From Bacteroidales bacterium (GTDB lineage Bacteria > Bacteroidota > Bacteroidia > Bacteroidales > UBA932): DNA of 44,639 nucleotides. The stretch covers positions 1-44,639 of the forward strand of contig JAFZUX010000006.1 of assembly GCA_017618115.1 (NCBI GenBank), given 5' to 3'. Shown here piece by piece: positions 7,718 through 15,874 of this stretch. Position 1 is the first letter of the stretch; every line of letters begins with the position of its first letter. A program made the position numbers and the translations under genes. The notes under the pieces were generated by a model, which was given only the letters and a program-made list of their open reading frames with translations, ran no database searches and was not told where the DNA came from.

Positions 7718-8941
7718 ATGTTAGTAGTTTGCCCCATGAACCCAACCAAAGATTACCGGAAGACTAAGCGGGCGTGCTACCTGGGCTTTGTGACCCAGGC
7801 CATTGTGGCCAACTTCACGCCGCTGCTCTTTTTGGCGTTTCACCGTGAGTACAAGGTCTCTATAGCCAGCCTGGCACTGATTCCGGCCGTTTTCTATGTG
7901 GTTCAGCTGGTTACAGACTTGCTCTGCGCCAAATTCAAGAACTTGAACTACCGCAAAAGCATAATAATCTCAGAAGTGACATCTGCCCTGGGTCTTGCCG
8001 GAATGGCCTTTTTGCCGCAGCTTTTTTCCACTCCCATGGTGGGAATTCTCATCTGTGTGAGCGTTTATGCTGTGGGCAGCGGGCTTATTGAGGTGCTTTG
8101 CAGTCCCATTATTGAAGCCTGTCCTTTTCCCGATAAAGAGGCCTCTATGAGCCTGTTACACTCCTTTTACTGCTGGGGTGCCGTGGGCGTAATTTTGGGA
8201 TCCACGCTCTTTTTTGCGCTGTTCGGGCTGGAAAACTGGCGGCTTCTGGCATGCCTTTGGGCCCTGATTCCGCTATATAACATCGCGAATTTTGCCACTT
8301 GCCCAATTGAGCCTATAGTGCAGGGAAGTGAGGGGATGAGCATGACTCAACTGCTTGGAAACAAGAGGTTTTGGGTCTTTCTAATCTTGATGGTAGCAGC
8401 GGGCGCATCTGAGAGTTCAATGGCTCAGTGGACATCTGCTTTTGCCGAGGCCTCTCTGGGCGTAGACAAGGCCGTGGGAGATCTGGCCGGGCCTTGCGGC
8501 TTTGCATTTTGCATGGGTCTTGGGCGGCTATGGTACGGCAAGAAGGGGCAGAAGCTGGAGCTCTCATCTTACATGCTATGGGCTGGTATTCTGTGCTTTG
8601 CGGCATATCTGACTGCCTCTCTTTCTTCCATCCCGATAGTTGCCTTTACCGGTTGTATGGCTAGCGGCCTGGCTGTTGCAATAATGTGGCCCGGCGCAAT
8701 CAGCCTGACCTCTGCCAGAATTCCCGGCGGAGGAACTGCTCTTTTTGCACTGCTTGCTCTTGCCGGAGATGCGGGTGGCACTTTGGGCCCGTCACTTGTT
8801 GGATTGTGTACAAAATCAGCGGAAAACAGCATCCAGACGGGTCTGCTTGGAGCATCCATCTTCCCCGCAATCATAATTATCAGCCTTATATTCATCCGCA
8901 GAAGGAGAGTCAAAAATAATTTTTGTATCTTTATCCATTAA
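7718..8941 (+). CDS. Major facilitator superfamily transporter
   Basis: 407 aa with about 12 hydrophobic segments, an N-terminal RKTKRACYLGF entry and a Gly/Ser-rich second half (GGGTALFALLALAGDAGGTLGPS) typical of sugar-type MFS carriers. The substrate cannot be named. ATG 7718 begins 2 bases after the fic stop, but an in-frame ATG at 7736 gives a more usual N-terminus. The gene is clearly more GC-rich than fic, so 7716 marks the edge of the accessory island. The next gene starts one base after its stop, suggesting an operon. Confidence 0.85.
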   Translation: MLVVCPMNPTKDYRKTKRACYLGFVTQAIVANFTPLLFLAFHREYKVSIASLALIPAVFYVVQLVTDLLCAKFKNLNYRKSIIISEVTSALGLAGMAFLPQLFSTPMVGILICVSVYAVGSGLIEVLCSPIIEACPFPDKEASMSLLHSFYCWGAVGVILGSTLFFALFGLENWRLLACLWALIPLYNIANFATCPIEPIVQGSEGMSMTQLLGNKRFWVFLILMVAAGASESSMAQWTSAFAEASLGVDKAVGDLAGPCGFAFCMGLGRLWYGKKGQKLELSSYMLWAGILCFAAYLTASLSSIPIVAFTGCMASGLAVAIMWPGAISLTSARIPGGGTALFALLALAGDAGGTLGPSLVGLCTKSAENSIQTGLLGASIFPAIIIISLIFIRRRRVKNNFCIFIH

Positions 8942-8942
8942 T

Positions 8943-10469
8943 ATGGAAAACGCTGATAATAAGACAAATCAACTAAGGAAAATCACGGGGGCTGTGTTGG
9001 GGCCGCTGTGTGCGGTTGTGCTGTGGATGATGCCCATTGCGGGAATATCTGAGCAGGCACATCACTTGCTTGCGGTAATGTCTCTGGTGGCTATTTGGTG
9101 GATTACTGAGCCGGTAGCTATCCCTGTGACTTCATTGCTGGGGCCAACTTTGTGCGTGGTGCTTGGAATAGCGCCGCTGAAAGATGCGTTTGATCAGTTT
9201 GCCAATCCTATGATATTCCTGTTTATGGGAGGTTTTCTTCTGGCTAAGGGGATGATGGTGAACGGGTTGGATAAACGCATAGCATACGGCATCATGTCTA
9301 TGAAGTGGGTGGGAGATTCGCCAAAACGAATCTTTCTGGCCATTGGATTGACCTGTATTCTCTGTTCCGGATGGGTAAGCAATACCGCCACGGCAGCCAT
9401 GATGTTTCCTATTGCTCTTGGGCTTTTGGGGGCTATTCGCGATATGATGGAGCGTAACGGCAAGACAATAGACCTAAAGAACTATAAATATGCCACCGGA
9501 TTGATGCTGATGACAGCATACGCCTGCAGCATTGGCGGTGTGATGACTCCTATTGGCACCCCTCCCAACATTATCATGATAGGTTTTGTGGATCAGCTGG
9601 CTCCCGATGCGCCTAAGATATCCTTCTTCCAATGGATGATATGGGGAACGGTTGCAATGGTCTGCTTCTTTATACTTGCATACGCGGTACTATGGAAGTT
9701 CTTTCCGTCTGATGTTAAGCACATTGAAGGAGCTCGCGATTATATCCGCCAAACAGTCAGCTCGTTGGGCGGGTGGACACGAGCTCAGAAGAACACCGTC
9801 ATTGCTTTTTCCATAGCCGTGGTGCTTTGGGTGGCGCCTAGTATTCTGAGCGTAGTTTATGGTACGGACTCCGCCGTGATGAAGTTCTATGACGGTCATT
9901 TTCCGGAGGCTATAGCGGCAATGGTGGGAGGATTGTTGCTGTTCTTCCTGCCTGTGAACGTGAAGAAGGGTGAGATGACGCTGAGCTGGAAGGATGGAGT
10001 TGAGGGTATTGAATGGGGAACGTTGCTGCTCTTTGGAGGTGGATTGGCAATGGGCGCAATGATGTATACGACGGGTCTCTCCGGCTGGATAGGAAACGGT
10101 ATAAAGGAGGCCTTGGGAGGAAATCCTTCCGAATGGATTTTTGTGGGAGTCTTCTGCGTGGTAGCCCTTGTAATGTCTGAACTTACGTCTCATACGGCCT
10201 CCACGAATCTTATTGGTCCTATAGCTATTGGAGCGGCTATTTCTCTGGGCTTCAGTCCTATACCTGTTGCAGTAGGAATTGCCCTGGCGTCATCTCTCGG
10301 ATTTATGTTGCCGGTATCTACACCGCCTAATGCAATTGTCTATTCATCCGGCTATATTCCAATAACAAAGATGATTAAGTCCGGAGCCATCATAGACTTT
10401 GTGGGGATTTTGCTGGTTACCATCCCTGTAGTGATGTTGGTAGTTAAATTTGTTATGAGTTGTAACTAG
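8943..10469 (+). CDS. SLC13/DASS-family sodium-coupled anion (dicarboxylate) symporter
   Basis: 508 aa, highly hydrophobic. It carries the two repeated DASS signatures: SNTAT (WVSNTATAAMMFPI) paired with a TPPN loop (PIGTPPNIIMIG), and SHTAST with a second TPPN (STPPNAIVYSSGYI). These helical hairpin ends bind sodium and the carboxylate. It probably imports C4-dicarboxylates or a similar anion and may be co-transcribed with the MFS gene. Its 3' end overlaps the oppositely oriented MATE gene by 17 bases. Confidence 0.9.
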   Translation: MENADNKTNQLRKITGAVLGPLCAVVLWMMPIAGISEQAHHLLAVMSLVAIWWITEPVAIPVTSLLGPTLCVVLGIAPLKDAFDQFANPMIFLFMGGFLLAKGMMVNGLDKRIAYGIMSMKWVGDSPKRIFLAIGLTCILCSGWVSNTATAAMMFPIALGLLGAIRDMMERNGKTIDLKNYKYATGLMLMTAYACSIGGVMTPIGTPPNIIMIGFVDQLAPDAPKISFFQWMIWGTVAMVCFFILAYAVLWKFFPSDVKHIEGARDYIRQTVSSLGGWTRAQKNTVIAFSIAVVLWVAPSILSVVYGTDSAVMKFYDGHFPEAIAAMVGGLLLFFLPVNVKKGEMTLSWKDGVEGIEWGTLLLFGGGLAMGAMMYTTGLSGWIGNGIKEALGGNPSEWIFVGVFCVVALVMSELTSHTASTNLIGPIAIGAAISLGFSPIPVAVGIALASSLGFMLPVSTPPNAIVYSSGYIPITKMIKSGAIIDFVGILLVTIPVVMLVVKFVMSCN

Positions 10470-12234
10470 AAGAGAAAGTCATATAGACCATGTTCTGGTC
10501 ATACATGTACTTGTAGGTTAGGCTTTTGCAGGCGCTGTTAATAAGGCGCAGGCCGAGGTGCTCAATACCGCCGGGCGTTTCTTTCAAAATAGGGTTGAAA
10601 GGGCGCCCGTCGTCTTTTATAAGAACGGTGAGAAGGGAGTCTGTGCAGCGGATGTGCACGTCTATGAAATGACGTTCCGGATGCCTCTTAACTGCGTAAC
10701 GTACAATGTTATACAGCAGTTCTTCAGAGCAAAGGCGGACATTGTATGAGGTCTGTTTTGGGATGCTGCACTCCTGCAGGAAAGTGTCTATGTGGGTGAG
10801 GGCGCTTTCCACATCGCTTTCTGTAAGGCGCACGGAGAAATTGAGCGCTTTTGCCTCTTCCACCTGCGGGATGAGCGTGACCGGCGCAATTTCCGGCCGC
10901 CTGAAATGCATGATTATTGTTATAGTTATCGCGATGGTTATCAGCAAAATAGCTGATGCCGGGAAGCCCCACCAAAGCAGGCCCGTGCCGATGTGGGAGA
11001 AGAGCCACACGCACAGCACCATCACTGCCAGTTGGCCGATGCTGATAATGACGCTGGCTCTGCGATAGCCCAGCAGCTGATAGAGGGCGTTGAGTATGGA
11101 GAGTAGGGCGTATGGCAGCAATATGAGGGAGAAGATGCGCAGGGCTTTGTGGAGTGTATTACTGATGCCGCTGCCACTTCCGCCAAAGAGGTCACCGAAG
11201 GCTTGCGGCCACACTTCAACAATTACCGTTAGGCTTATCAGTGTGATGCTGATGTAGGTGAATACCCTGCGGATGAGGATGTTAAGACCTATCATGTCTT
11301 TCTCTCCAATGAGCATTCCTCCAACGGAATAGATGGTGCTGCCCACTCCGCCGAGCATCAGTTGGACGAGCATAAGTAGCTGAAGACAAACGGCCCACAC
11401 GTACATTCCGTCCTCTCCCAGTGCATTCATCACAATACTGTTGAAAGCAAAAACGCACACTCCCATCAGCAACGTGTTGATACTCATAGGGAAACCTTCT
11501 CTCATTAAAGTTAGGGTTGAAGCGCTGTGAGTTGAGCGGTTTGGTTTGAAAACAGACCAATCCAGATGGAAGGAACTGTGGGAACTGTGGCGCAAAAAAT
11601 GGATGAGGCAGATGCTCATGGAGAAGATGAAACAGATTATGGTGCCCCAGGCGGAACCTGCTATGCCCATGTGTAAGTACTTAATAAACACAAAGTCCAG
11701 AACCAGGTTGAGGGCCGTGCTGCTCATCACCGTTACCATTACCAGACGCGGGTTGCCGTCCGTTTTTACAAAACTCTGCAGTGTGAAGCCCATAACCGTA
11801 GGGACTGCACTGAGTGCCATGATATGCATGAAGCTGACTGCCAGATGATAGAAGCGGCTGCTCTGAGGACAGAAGAGGGCTACAATCTCAGGTGTGAGAG
11901 TGAAGAGTATGACCGTGAGTATTATGCTGCTGACTAGAGATGCCAGCAATGCCAGGGTGAAGACGCGGTTTGCCTCTTCTGCATCTCTTCTGCCTAAAGC
12001 CTTGGCTGCTAGTATGGAACCGCCTATTCCAAACAGGATGCTTATGGTTGGAAACAGTGTGATGATTGGCGTTACCACATTGATTGCTGATATGCCGTCC
12101 GGCCCTATGAGGTTGCTGACCACAATAGCGTCTGTCATTGTGGCCAGACGCTGGGCCAGCGATGCCAGAACGGACGCTAACATAAAGGTTTTCAGCGCCC
12201 TGGATACCAGATAACTATTTCTCGTCTCCGCCAT
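10453..12234 (-). CDS. MATE-family transporter fused to a RsbW-like ATPase domain
   Basis: 593 aa from ATG 12234, chosen because a TAnnTTTG promoter lies at 12257-12264, inside any longer frame. Residues about 1-440 form the 12-helix MATE body (MTDAIVVSNLIGPDGISAIN; GFPMSINTLLMGVCVFAFN). Residues about 463-593 form a HATPase_c_2 domain of the anti-sigma kinase class: N-box EELLYN, G1 DDGRPFN, G2 HLGLRLI. MATE proteins extrude drugs or metabolites using ion gradients. The cytoplasmic ATP-binding tail suggests regulation of, or signalling by, transport. The tail motifs look intact, so ATP binding is likely. Confidence 0.88.
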   Translation of the reverse strand: MAETRNSYLVSRALKTFMLASVLASLAQRLATMTDAIVVSNLIGPDGISAINVVTPIITLFPTISILFGIGGSILAAKALGRRDAEEANRVFTLALLASLVSSIILTVILFTLTPEIVALFCPQSSRFYHLAVSFMHIMALSAVPTVMGFTLQSFVKTDGNPRLVMVTVMSSTALNLVLDFVFIKYLHMGIAGSAWGTIICFIFSMSICLIHFLRHSSHSSFHLDWSVFKPNRSTHSASTLTLMREGFPMSINTLLMGVCVFAFNSIVMNALGEDGMYVWAVCLQLLMLVQLMLGGVGSTIYSVGGMLIGEKDMIGLNILIRRVFTYISITLISLTVIVEVWPQAFGDLFGGSGSGISNTLHKALRIFSLILLPYALLSILNALYQLLGYRRASVIISIGQLAVMVLCVWLFSHIGTGLLWWGFPASAILLITIAITITIIMHFRRPEIAPVTLIPQVEEAKALNFSVRLTESDVESALTHIDTFLQECSIPKQTSYNVRLCSEELLYNIVRYAVKRHPERHFIDVHIRCTDSLLTVLIKDDGRPFNPILKETPGGIEHLGLRLINSACKSLTYKYMYDQNMVYMTFSSSYNS

Positions 12235-12256
12235 GAGGGGTTGTTGGGCTTTCACA

Positions 12257-12264
12257 CAAAAATA
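12257..12264 (-). promoter_or_regulatory. -7 element of the MATE-fusion gene
   Basis: On the reverse strand the sequence reads TATTTTTG, a TAnnTTTG match, 23 bases upstream of the chosen start codon. Confidence 0.6.
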
Positions 12265-12269
12265 GCAAA

Positions 12270-12426
12270 TTTGTTCTACCGTCGACTTGGTCACTAAAGA
12301 TGACCTTGTTCCATGGCTCCCTTTGGATGAGCAAATTCCTCATATCCAACGCTACTTTGTGGAGTTGCAGTGGAGGGAGTGAAGAGAGTAGAGGGAAACT
12401 ATCGCGGAGGAAAAGCATTTTGCTGA
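12270..12426 (+). pseudogene. Coding remnant plus repeat copy E
   Basis: The forward strand holds an open frame without a start, ending with WLPLDEQIPHIQRYF, then VELQWRE and TGA 12380-12382. A GTG at 12379 overlaps this stop as GTGA and opens the repeat frame (VKRVEGNYRGGKAFC, stop at 12426), which differs from the other copies by a one-base deletion. The arrangement of an upstream gene tail followed by an overlapping repeat frame is the same as in copies B and D. The rest of 12295-12513 has only hairpins. Confidence 0.45.
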
Positions 12427-12438
12427 CGTTAGCAAAAT
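12417..12438. repeat. Perfect inverted repeat, 8-bp arms
   Basis: ATTTTGCT (12417-12424) and AGCAAAAT (12431-12438) with a 6-base loop. There is a second hairpin at 12493-12509 (TCCTCG with CGAGGA). Either could end transcription between the two reverse-strand genes. Confidence 0.6.
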
Positions 12439-12513
12439 AGTAGACGGGGCGGTTATCTCCCGTCTTGGCTGTGGGGAGATATTTAGGGGCTCTCCTCGCC
12501 AGCCGAGGATAAC

Positions 12514-12861
12514 CTATTTTTCAGATTTATTAGAGATTTCAACCAAATAGTCATAGAAGGCATCAATGTCACTAACGTTGTATTCCTTTTTATCTATCCA
12601 ATATTTTGCCTCTCCTTTAGGTGCTTCTTCCATCCACCATTCTAGTTCATCATCGATTCCTAGTTCATTGAATTTTAGGTTGAACAAGAGGCAGAAAGCA
12701 TATCTTACTACTTTCCGCCAAGGGGATATATAGAACGGTGTGTGCTGCCCTTGTTCATCATCCCAGATGAGCTCAAAAGCATCATTGACTTTGTCTTCTT
12801 TTGCCTGAGCACTCTTTACGAATTCAATAAATTCTTTGAATTGTTCGCGGGTAGGTATCAT
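12514..12861 (-). CDS. Small acidic hypothetical protein, 115 aa, downstream of the RNA ligase
   Basis: ATG 12861 to TAA 12514. The protein is soluble, acidic and aromatic (ELEWWMEEAPKGEAKYWID), with no signal peptide. It begins 12 bases after the RNA ligase stop on the same strand, so it should be on the same operator-controlled transcript. Not recognised. Possible roles are a ligase partner or an immunity-type protein; neither is shown by sequence. Confidence 0.7.
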   Translation of the reverse strand: MIPTREQFKEFIEFVKSAQAKEDKVNDAFELIWDDEQGQHTPFYISPWRKVVRYAFCLLFNLKFNELGIDDELEWWMEEAPKGEAKYWIDKKEYNVSDIDAFYDYLVEISNKSEK

Positions 12862-12873
12862 AGGCTCAATGGT

Positions 12874-13887
12874 TTATGGCATTCCAATCAGGGTCTTGAT
12901 GAAACTGATGGCACGTTTGTTTAGTTGTCCGTTTAGGGTCTTTTGATCCTGCTTAGAAAGGTTGTTATAGTCGTCTGCATGTTCTTTGAGGAAGTCCTCC
13001 AGAACATCTTTGGCAAGGAGGCCGCTGACGCGTCCAAGATCCTTAGGGAAAGAGACTTGGCCAATATGGCTCTTGACGTTATCTAGGCGCTGAGGAGTAA
13101 AATAGTCTTCTGTCAGTTGTAGGAGGTTGGTTACGTCATCTGCAATCTGTAAAGGCTTTCGCGGCTCGTGTTTAATGCTTTTCTTCTCTGCAAAGCGAGC
13201 ATTTTTACTCTTTATTATGATACGTGAGCCGTTTGGTATGTAGAGCGGATCCTTTGGCCGGATGACTATGCCTTCACAGATATTGTCCTCTATTTCAGGC
13301 AGATTGAAGTGCTTGTAGATTGTGCTTGTGAAAGCGTTAGGGTATGCGAGACACTCTTCCAGAGTTCCTTCAAACAGTGTTTGGGCAAATAGAAAACCGG
13401 CGTCTGCAAAGATCTGATTAGCAGTGTCTACATTCAGATAGAAAGCTTCATCTGGCATGTAGACATAAATGTCAAAGCCGTAGAAGTCATGTCCTGGACA
13501 GTAGTAAACGCCTTTCTGAATGGCAGACATGGCACCGATTTTCTTAACATCCTTGTGTGGATAACCACCGCCGAACATCTCACCATAAATAATGATGGAT
13601 TGGAGGTCTGATAGATTGGCTTTAAGCATTGTAAATACCTTGAATACACGCTCTTTGTAGCGTTCGGTAAGTTCTTGCCATTGGTAGAATTCTTCATCTT
13701 CGGCAACAACTGCACTGCGCTTTGCGAATTGGATTAGTTCACCATCGCAGAGAAAACTGCAGTTGGAGCCATGAACTTTTTCCTGTACAACAAAGCGGCT
13801 CCCGATGGGGGTGTGATTGCGGACTTTTTCCATGAAGGCGCCGTCAAATGAGTTCTCAATAGAACTGTATTTTTTGAATGTTAACAT
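12874..13887 (-). CDS. T4 Rnl2-like RNA ligase
   Basis: 337 aa, almost the length of phage T4 RNA ligase 2. The start at 13887 (MLTFKKYSSIENSF) matches the Rnl2 amino end. The nucleotidyl lysine is K37 in motif I (EKVHGSN), followed by motif III-like FYGFDIYVY, motif IV EGIVIRP and motif V IIIKSKNARFAEK. The C-terminal helical domain (SFPKDLGRVSGLLAKDVLEDF) also resembles Rnl2. Such enzymes seal 3'-OH/5'-phosphate nicks in duplex RNA through an AMP-enzyme intermediate. It is expressed leftward from an operator-containing divergent promoter shared with a phosphoesterase gene, which suggests RNA repair. A longer upstream frame lacks similarity and covers the operators. Confidence 0.93.
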   Translation of the reverse strand: MLTFKKYSSIENSFDGAFMEKVRNHTPIGSRFVVQEKVHGSNCSFLCDGELIQFAKRSAVVAEDEEFYQWQELTERYKERVFKVFTMLKANLSDLQSIIIYGEMFGGGYPHKDVKKIGAMSAIQKGVYYCPGHDFYGFDIYVYMPDEAFYLNVDTANQIFADAGFLFAQTLFEGTLEECLAYPNAFTSTIYKHFNLPEIEDNICEGIVIRPKDPLYIPNGSRIIIKSKNARFAEKKSIKHEPRKPLQIADDVTNLLQLTEDYFTPQRLDNVKSHIGQVSFPKDLGRVSGLLAKDVLEDFLKEHADDYNNLSKQDQKTLNGQLNKRAISFIKTLIGMP

Positions 13888-13932
13888 ATAGATTTGTTTT
13901 GTGGCAAAGATATGAGCCCGTAGTGTTTTATT

Positions 13933-13961
13933 CAAATCATTGCAAACCTTGCAACGATTTT
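13933..13961. promoter_or_regulatory. Operator 1 (29-bp palindrome)
   Basis: CAAATCATTGCAA, then ACC, then TTGCAACGATTTT. Centre at 13947. It covers the -33 box of the ligase promoter. Confidence 0.85.
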
Positions 13962-14004
13962 GAAATGAGGAAGATATATGTATTAGAAAAAGATGGGAGA
14001 AATG

Positions 14005-14033
14005 CAAATTGTTGCAAATCTTGCAATGATTTG
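14005..14033. promoter_or_regulatory. Operator 2 (29-bp palindrome)
   Basis: CAAATTGTTGCAA, then ATC, then TTGCAATGATTTG. Centre at 14019, exactly 72 bp from operator 1. It covers the -33 box of the phosphoesterase promoter. Confidence 0.85.
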
Positions 14034-14081
14034 CAAGAGGTTTGAAGGGGCCATAACTTTGCAGCAAAAAGGAATAGTATT

Positions 14082-14849
14082 ATGAAGATTCAATATGCAT
14101 CGGATCTGCATTTGGAGTTTGAAGAGAATGTGAAATTCATTGATAGAGGGAAAATTACGCCTGTGGGGGATGTGCTGGTGCTTGCGGGAGATGTGTCATA
14201 TCTGGGGGATAGGAAGATGGTGAAGAGTCGTTTTTTTGACTGGTGCTCAGAGCATTTCAAGGAGACTTTGATTGTGCCGGGGAATCACGAGTTCTATGGT
14301 GGGTATGATATTGAAAAGACGATGGTGGGGTATGAGTTTAACTATCGGGAGAATGTGAGGTATTTGAATAATAAAAGTTTTGTGATTGGTGATACGGAGC
14401 TGTTTTTTACTACACTGTGGACTAAGATTAGCCCTCTTTATTTATTTGAGATTCAGCAGGGTATGAATGATTTTAGATATGGGCGTTTGAAAGGTGGGAA
14501 GTTCTTTGCAAACGATGTGGATGGGTTGCACAGGAGGTGTATGGAGTGGTTGGACACGGCTTTGAAGGTTTCTGTGGCGGAGCATAAGATTGTTGTTACG
14601 CACCATTGTCCGACTCTTCGTCCTGAGTTTGATGACCATTCCGGAGGGGTTTTGAATTCGGCGTTTCATGTTGACTTGGATTCTTTCATAGAACGCTGTA
14701 GTGCAGATTATTGGATCTATGGTCACACTCATTTTGCGGGTGGCTCCGGTAGCAAAATAGGGAAGACTACATTACTATGTAACCAAATGGGGTACGTGTT
14801 CTGCAATGAACATCAGGCTTTTAACGGAATGGCCTGTTTTGAGGTGTAA
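14082..14849 (+). CDS. Calcineurin-like metallophosphoesterase
   Basis: 255 aa. The two-metal active site is complete: D8-x-H10 (SDLHLEF), G-D37 (LAGDVS), G-N68-H69-E70, H174-H175 (VTHHCP) and G-H215-T-H217. No signal peptide, so it is cytoplasmic. It is divergent from the RNA ligase and shares its two-operator promoter. In that setting a role in trimming RNA ends (removing a terminal or cyclic phosphate before ligation) is reasonable but inferred; family members also act on DNA, nucleotides and proteins. Confidence 0.88.
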   Translation: MKIQYASDLHLEFEENVKFIDRGKITPVGDVLVLAGDVSYLGDRKMVKSRFFDWCSEHFKETLIVPGNHEFYGGYDIEKTMVGYEFNYRENVRYLNNKSFVIGDTELFFTTLWTKISPLYLFEIQQGMNDFRYGRLKGGKFFANDVDGLHRRCMEWLDTALKVSVAEHKIVVTHHCPTLRPEFDDHSGGVLNSAFHVDLDSFIERCSADYWIYGHTHFAGGSGSKIGKTTLLCNQMGYVFCNEHQAFNGMACFEV

Positions 14850-14851
14850 TC

Positions 14852-14950
14852 CTATAGTTCTTTTCTGGCAGCTTTTGCGGCGGCTATCTGTGCTTCAATT
14901 TTGTTTTTGACGTGAATTATCTTGAACGTGCTCTTGTAATAAACTCGTAT
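14852..14950 (-). pseudogene. Possible C-terminal gene remnant
   Basis: The reverse strand has an uninterrupted 32-codon frame between two stops, ending KIEAQIAAAKAARKEL and TAG (14852-14854). It reads like the helical C-terminus of a basic protein but lacks a start. It lies in a different frame from the gene at 14974. Could be chance. Confidence 0.25.
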
Positions 14951-14973
14951 CTACAGGAACTGAATGGGCTAAT

Positions 14974-15672
14974 TCACTTTACATTTCTGAAACTTGTTTT
15001 CTTGTCAAATCCAGCTGACTCCAGCTTCTGTACGTCTGTTCGGGTGTCAATGATGGGTTTATCTTTTAGGGATGATAGGTAATCATATAGAGCTTGCCAT
15101 ATTTCCTCGGGAGCAATAAATTTGGGAATAATGGTTCCAATTAGGATAGGATTTTTAATTCGTTGAATTAACTGGTTACTAGTTTCTTGCCATAATTCCT
15201 TATATTCATGAAGAAGAAAATAAGTGCGACAAGGGATGATGCATATTGGCGCATCCGAATATCGTTTCTTGATTTCTTTTATGGTGTCTAACAGTGTGTA
15301 TTCTACGTGGACACAATTTGCTTTTTTCTCATCAATCCATCTTTCCACTTCAAAGCGATAATGGGTGAAACCCACCTCCAAAATAAAGTGATAGATATCG
15401 CCTTCAGTCCAAACTTTAAACCCTGATTTTTTTTCGGGCTGGTACTGTCTTCGTTTGGCAATACTGTTACGGCTTCCTCTCCATCTTTTATTGATGATGC
15501 GTTTATCAAGAGGCAAGACTGTTTTACTGAAGTAGTAATCCATTCCCATCAGAAATGCTTTTTCCGAACTCAATATAACAGATTCTCTTCGGTCATAAAC
15601 AATTTGGTCATCAATTCCATAGATGCCGGATAGATAGTCATAATAGTCTTTCTTGTTGTCAATGATTTTCAT
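14974..15672 (-). CDS. Hypothetical protein of the operator-controlled locus, 232 aa
   Basis: The start at 15672 (MKIIDNKKDYYDYLSGIYG) is chosen because the operators lie just upstream and would be inside a longer frame. The protein is soluble and mixed charge, with a basic middle (RWRGSRNSIAKRRQYQ, residues about 64-79) that could bind nucleic acid, then an alpha/beta part with HFILEVGFTHYRFEVER and APICIIPCRTYF. No motif I can name. Its promoter has the same architecture as the RNA ligase promoter, so it is very probably part of the same response. It diverges from the 268-aa unknown gene. Confidence 0.8.
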   Translation of the reverse strand: MKIIDNKKDYYDYLSGIYGIDDQIVYDRRESVILSSEKAFLMGMDYYFSKTVLPLDKRIINKRWRGSRNSIAKRRQYQPEKKSGFKVWTEGDIYHFILEVGFTHYRFEVERWIDEKKANCVHVEYTLLDTIKEIKKRYSDAPICIIPCRTYFLLHEYKELWQETSNQLIQRIKNPILIGTIIPKFIAPEEIWQALYDYLSSLKDKPIIDTRTDVQKLESAGFDKKTSFRNVK

Positions 15673-15712
15673 TTTTTTTGTTTGCAAAAATGGTTGTAGA
15701 TAATTATGTCTG

Positions 15713-15741
15713 CAAATCATTGCAAACCTTGCAATGATTTG
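15713..15741. promoter_or_regulatory. Operator 3 (perfect 29-bp palindrome)
   Basis: CAAATCATTGCAA, then ACC, then TTGCAATGATTTG. The arms are perfectly complementary. Centre at 15727. Confidence 0.87.
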
Positions 15742-15784
15742 TTTCTTTGATAGATTTTTCCAATTGGCTTTTTCTTTTGATTTC

Positions 15785-15813
15785 CAAATTGTTGCAAACC
15801 TTGCAACGATTTG
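15785..15813. promoter_or_regulatory. Operator 4 (29-bp palindrome)
   Basis: CAAATTGTTGCAA, then ACC, then TTGCAACGATTTG. Centre at 15799, 72 bp from operator 3. Confidence 0.86.
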
Positions 15814-15874
15814 CATTGATGGTATAGTAGCCATAATTTTGTTTTCAGAAAAAACGAAACAAAACACAAATGAT

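Larger units (their letters stand above)
13905..14061. promoter_or_regulatory. Divergent promoter region, ligase / phosphoesterase
   Basis: Leftward promoter: TATCTTTG on the reverse strand (13905-13912), a 20-base spacer, then the outer GATTTG of operator 1 as the -33 box. Rightward promoter: TTTG of operator 2 (14030-14033), a 20-base spacer, TAACTTTG (14054-14061). Both -33 boxes are embedded in operators, so a bound protein should block or organise polymerase on both sides. Confidence 0.8.
15685..15841. promoter_or_regulatory. Divergent promoter region of the two unknown genes
   Basis: Leftward: CATTTTTG on the reverse strand (15685-15692), one base off TAnnTTTG, 20-base spacer, GATTTG of operator 3. 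Rightward: TTTG of operator 4 (15810-15813), 20-base spacer, TAATTTTG (15834-15841). The geometry is identical to 13905-14061. Confidence 0.78.

Noticed and set aside
12215-12418. 67-codon reverse-strand frame upstream of the MATE gene
   Set aside because: It covers the MATE promoter and repeat copy E; the Leu/Pro/Ser-rich product is what the repeat gives on the wrong strand.
14034-14067. Longer RNA ligase frame starting at 14067
   Set aside because: The extra 60 codons run through both operators and both promoters and have no similarity to RNA ligases; the Rnl2-like start is at 13887.
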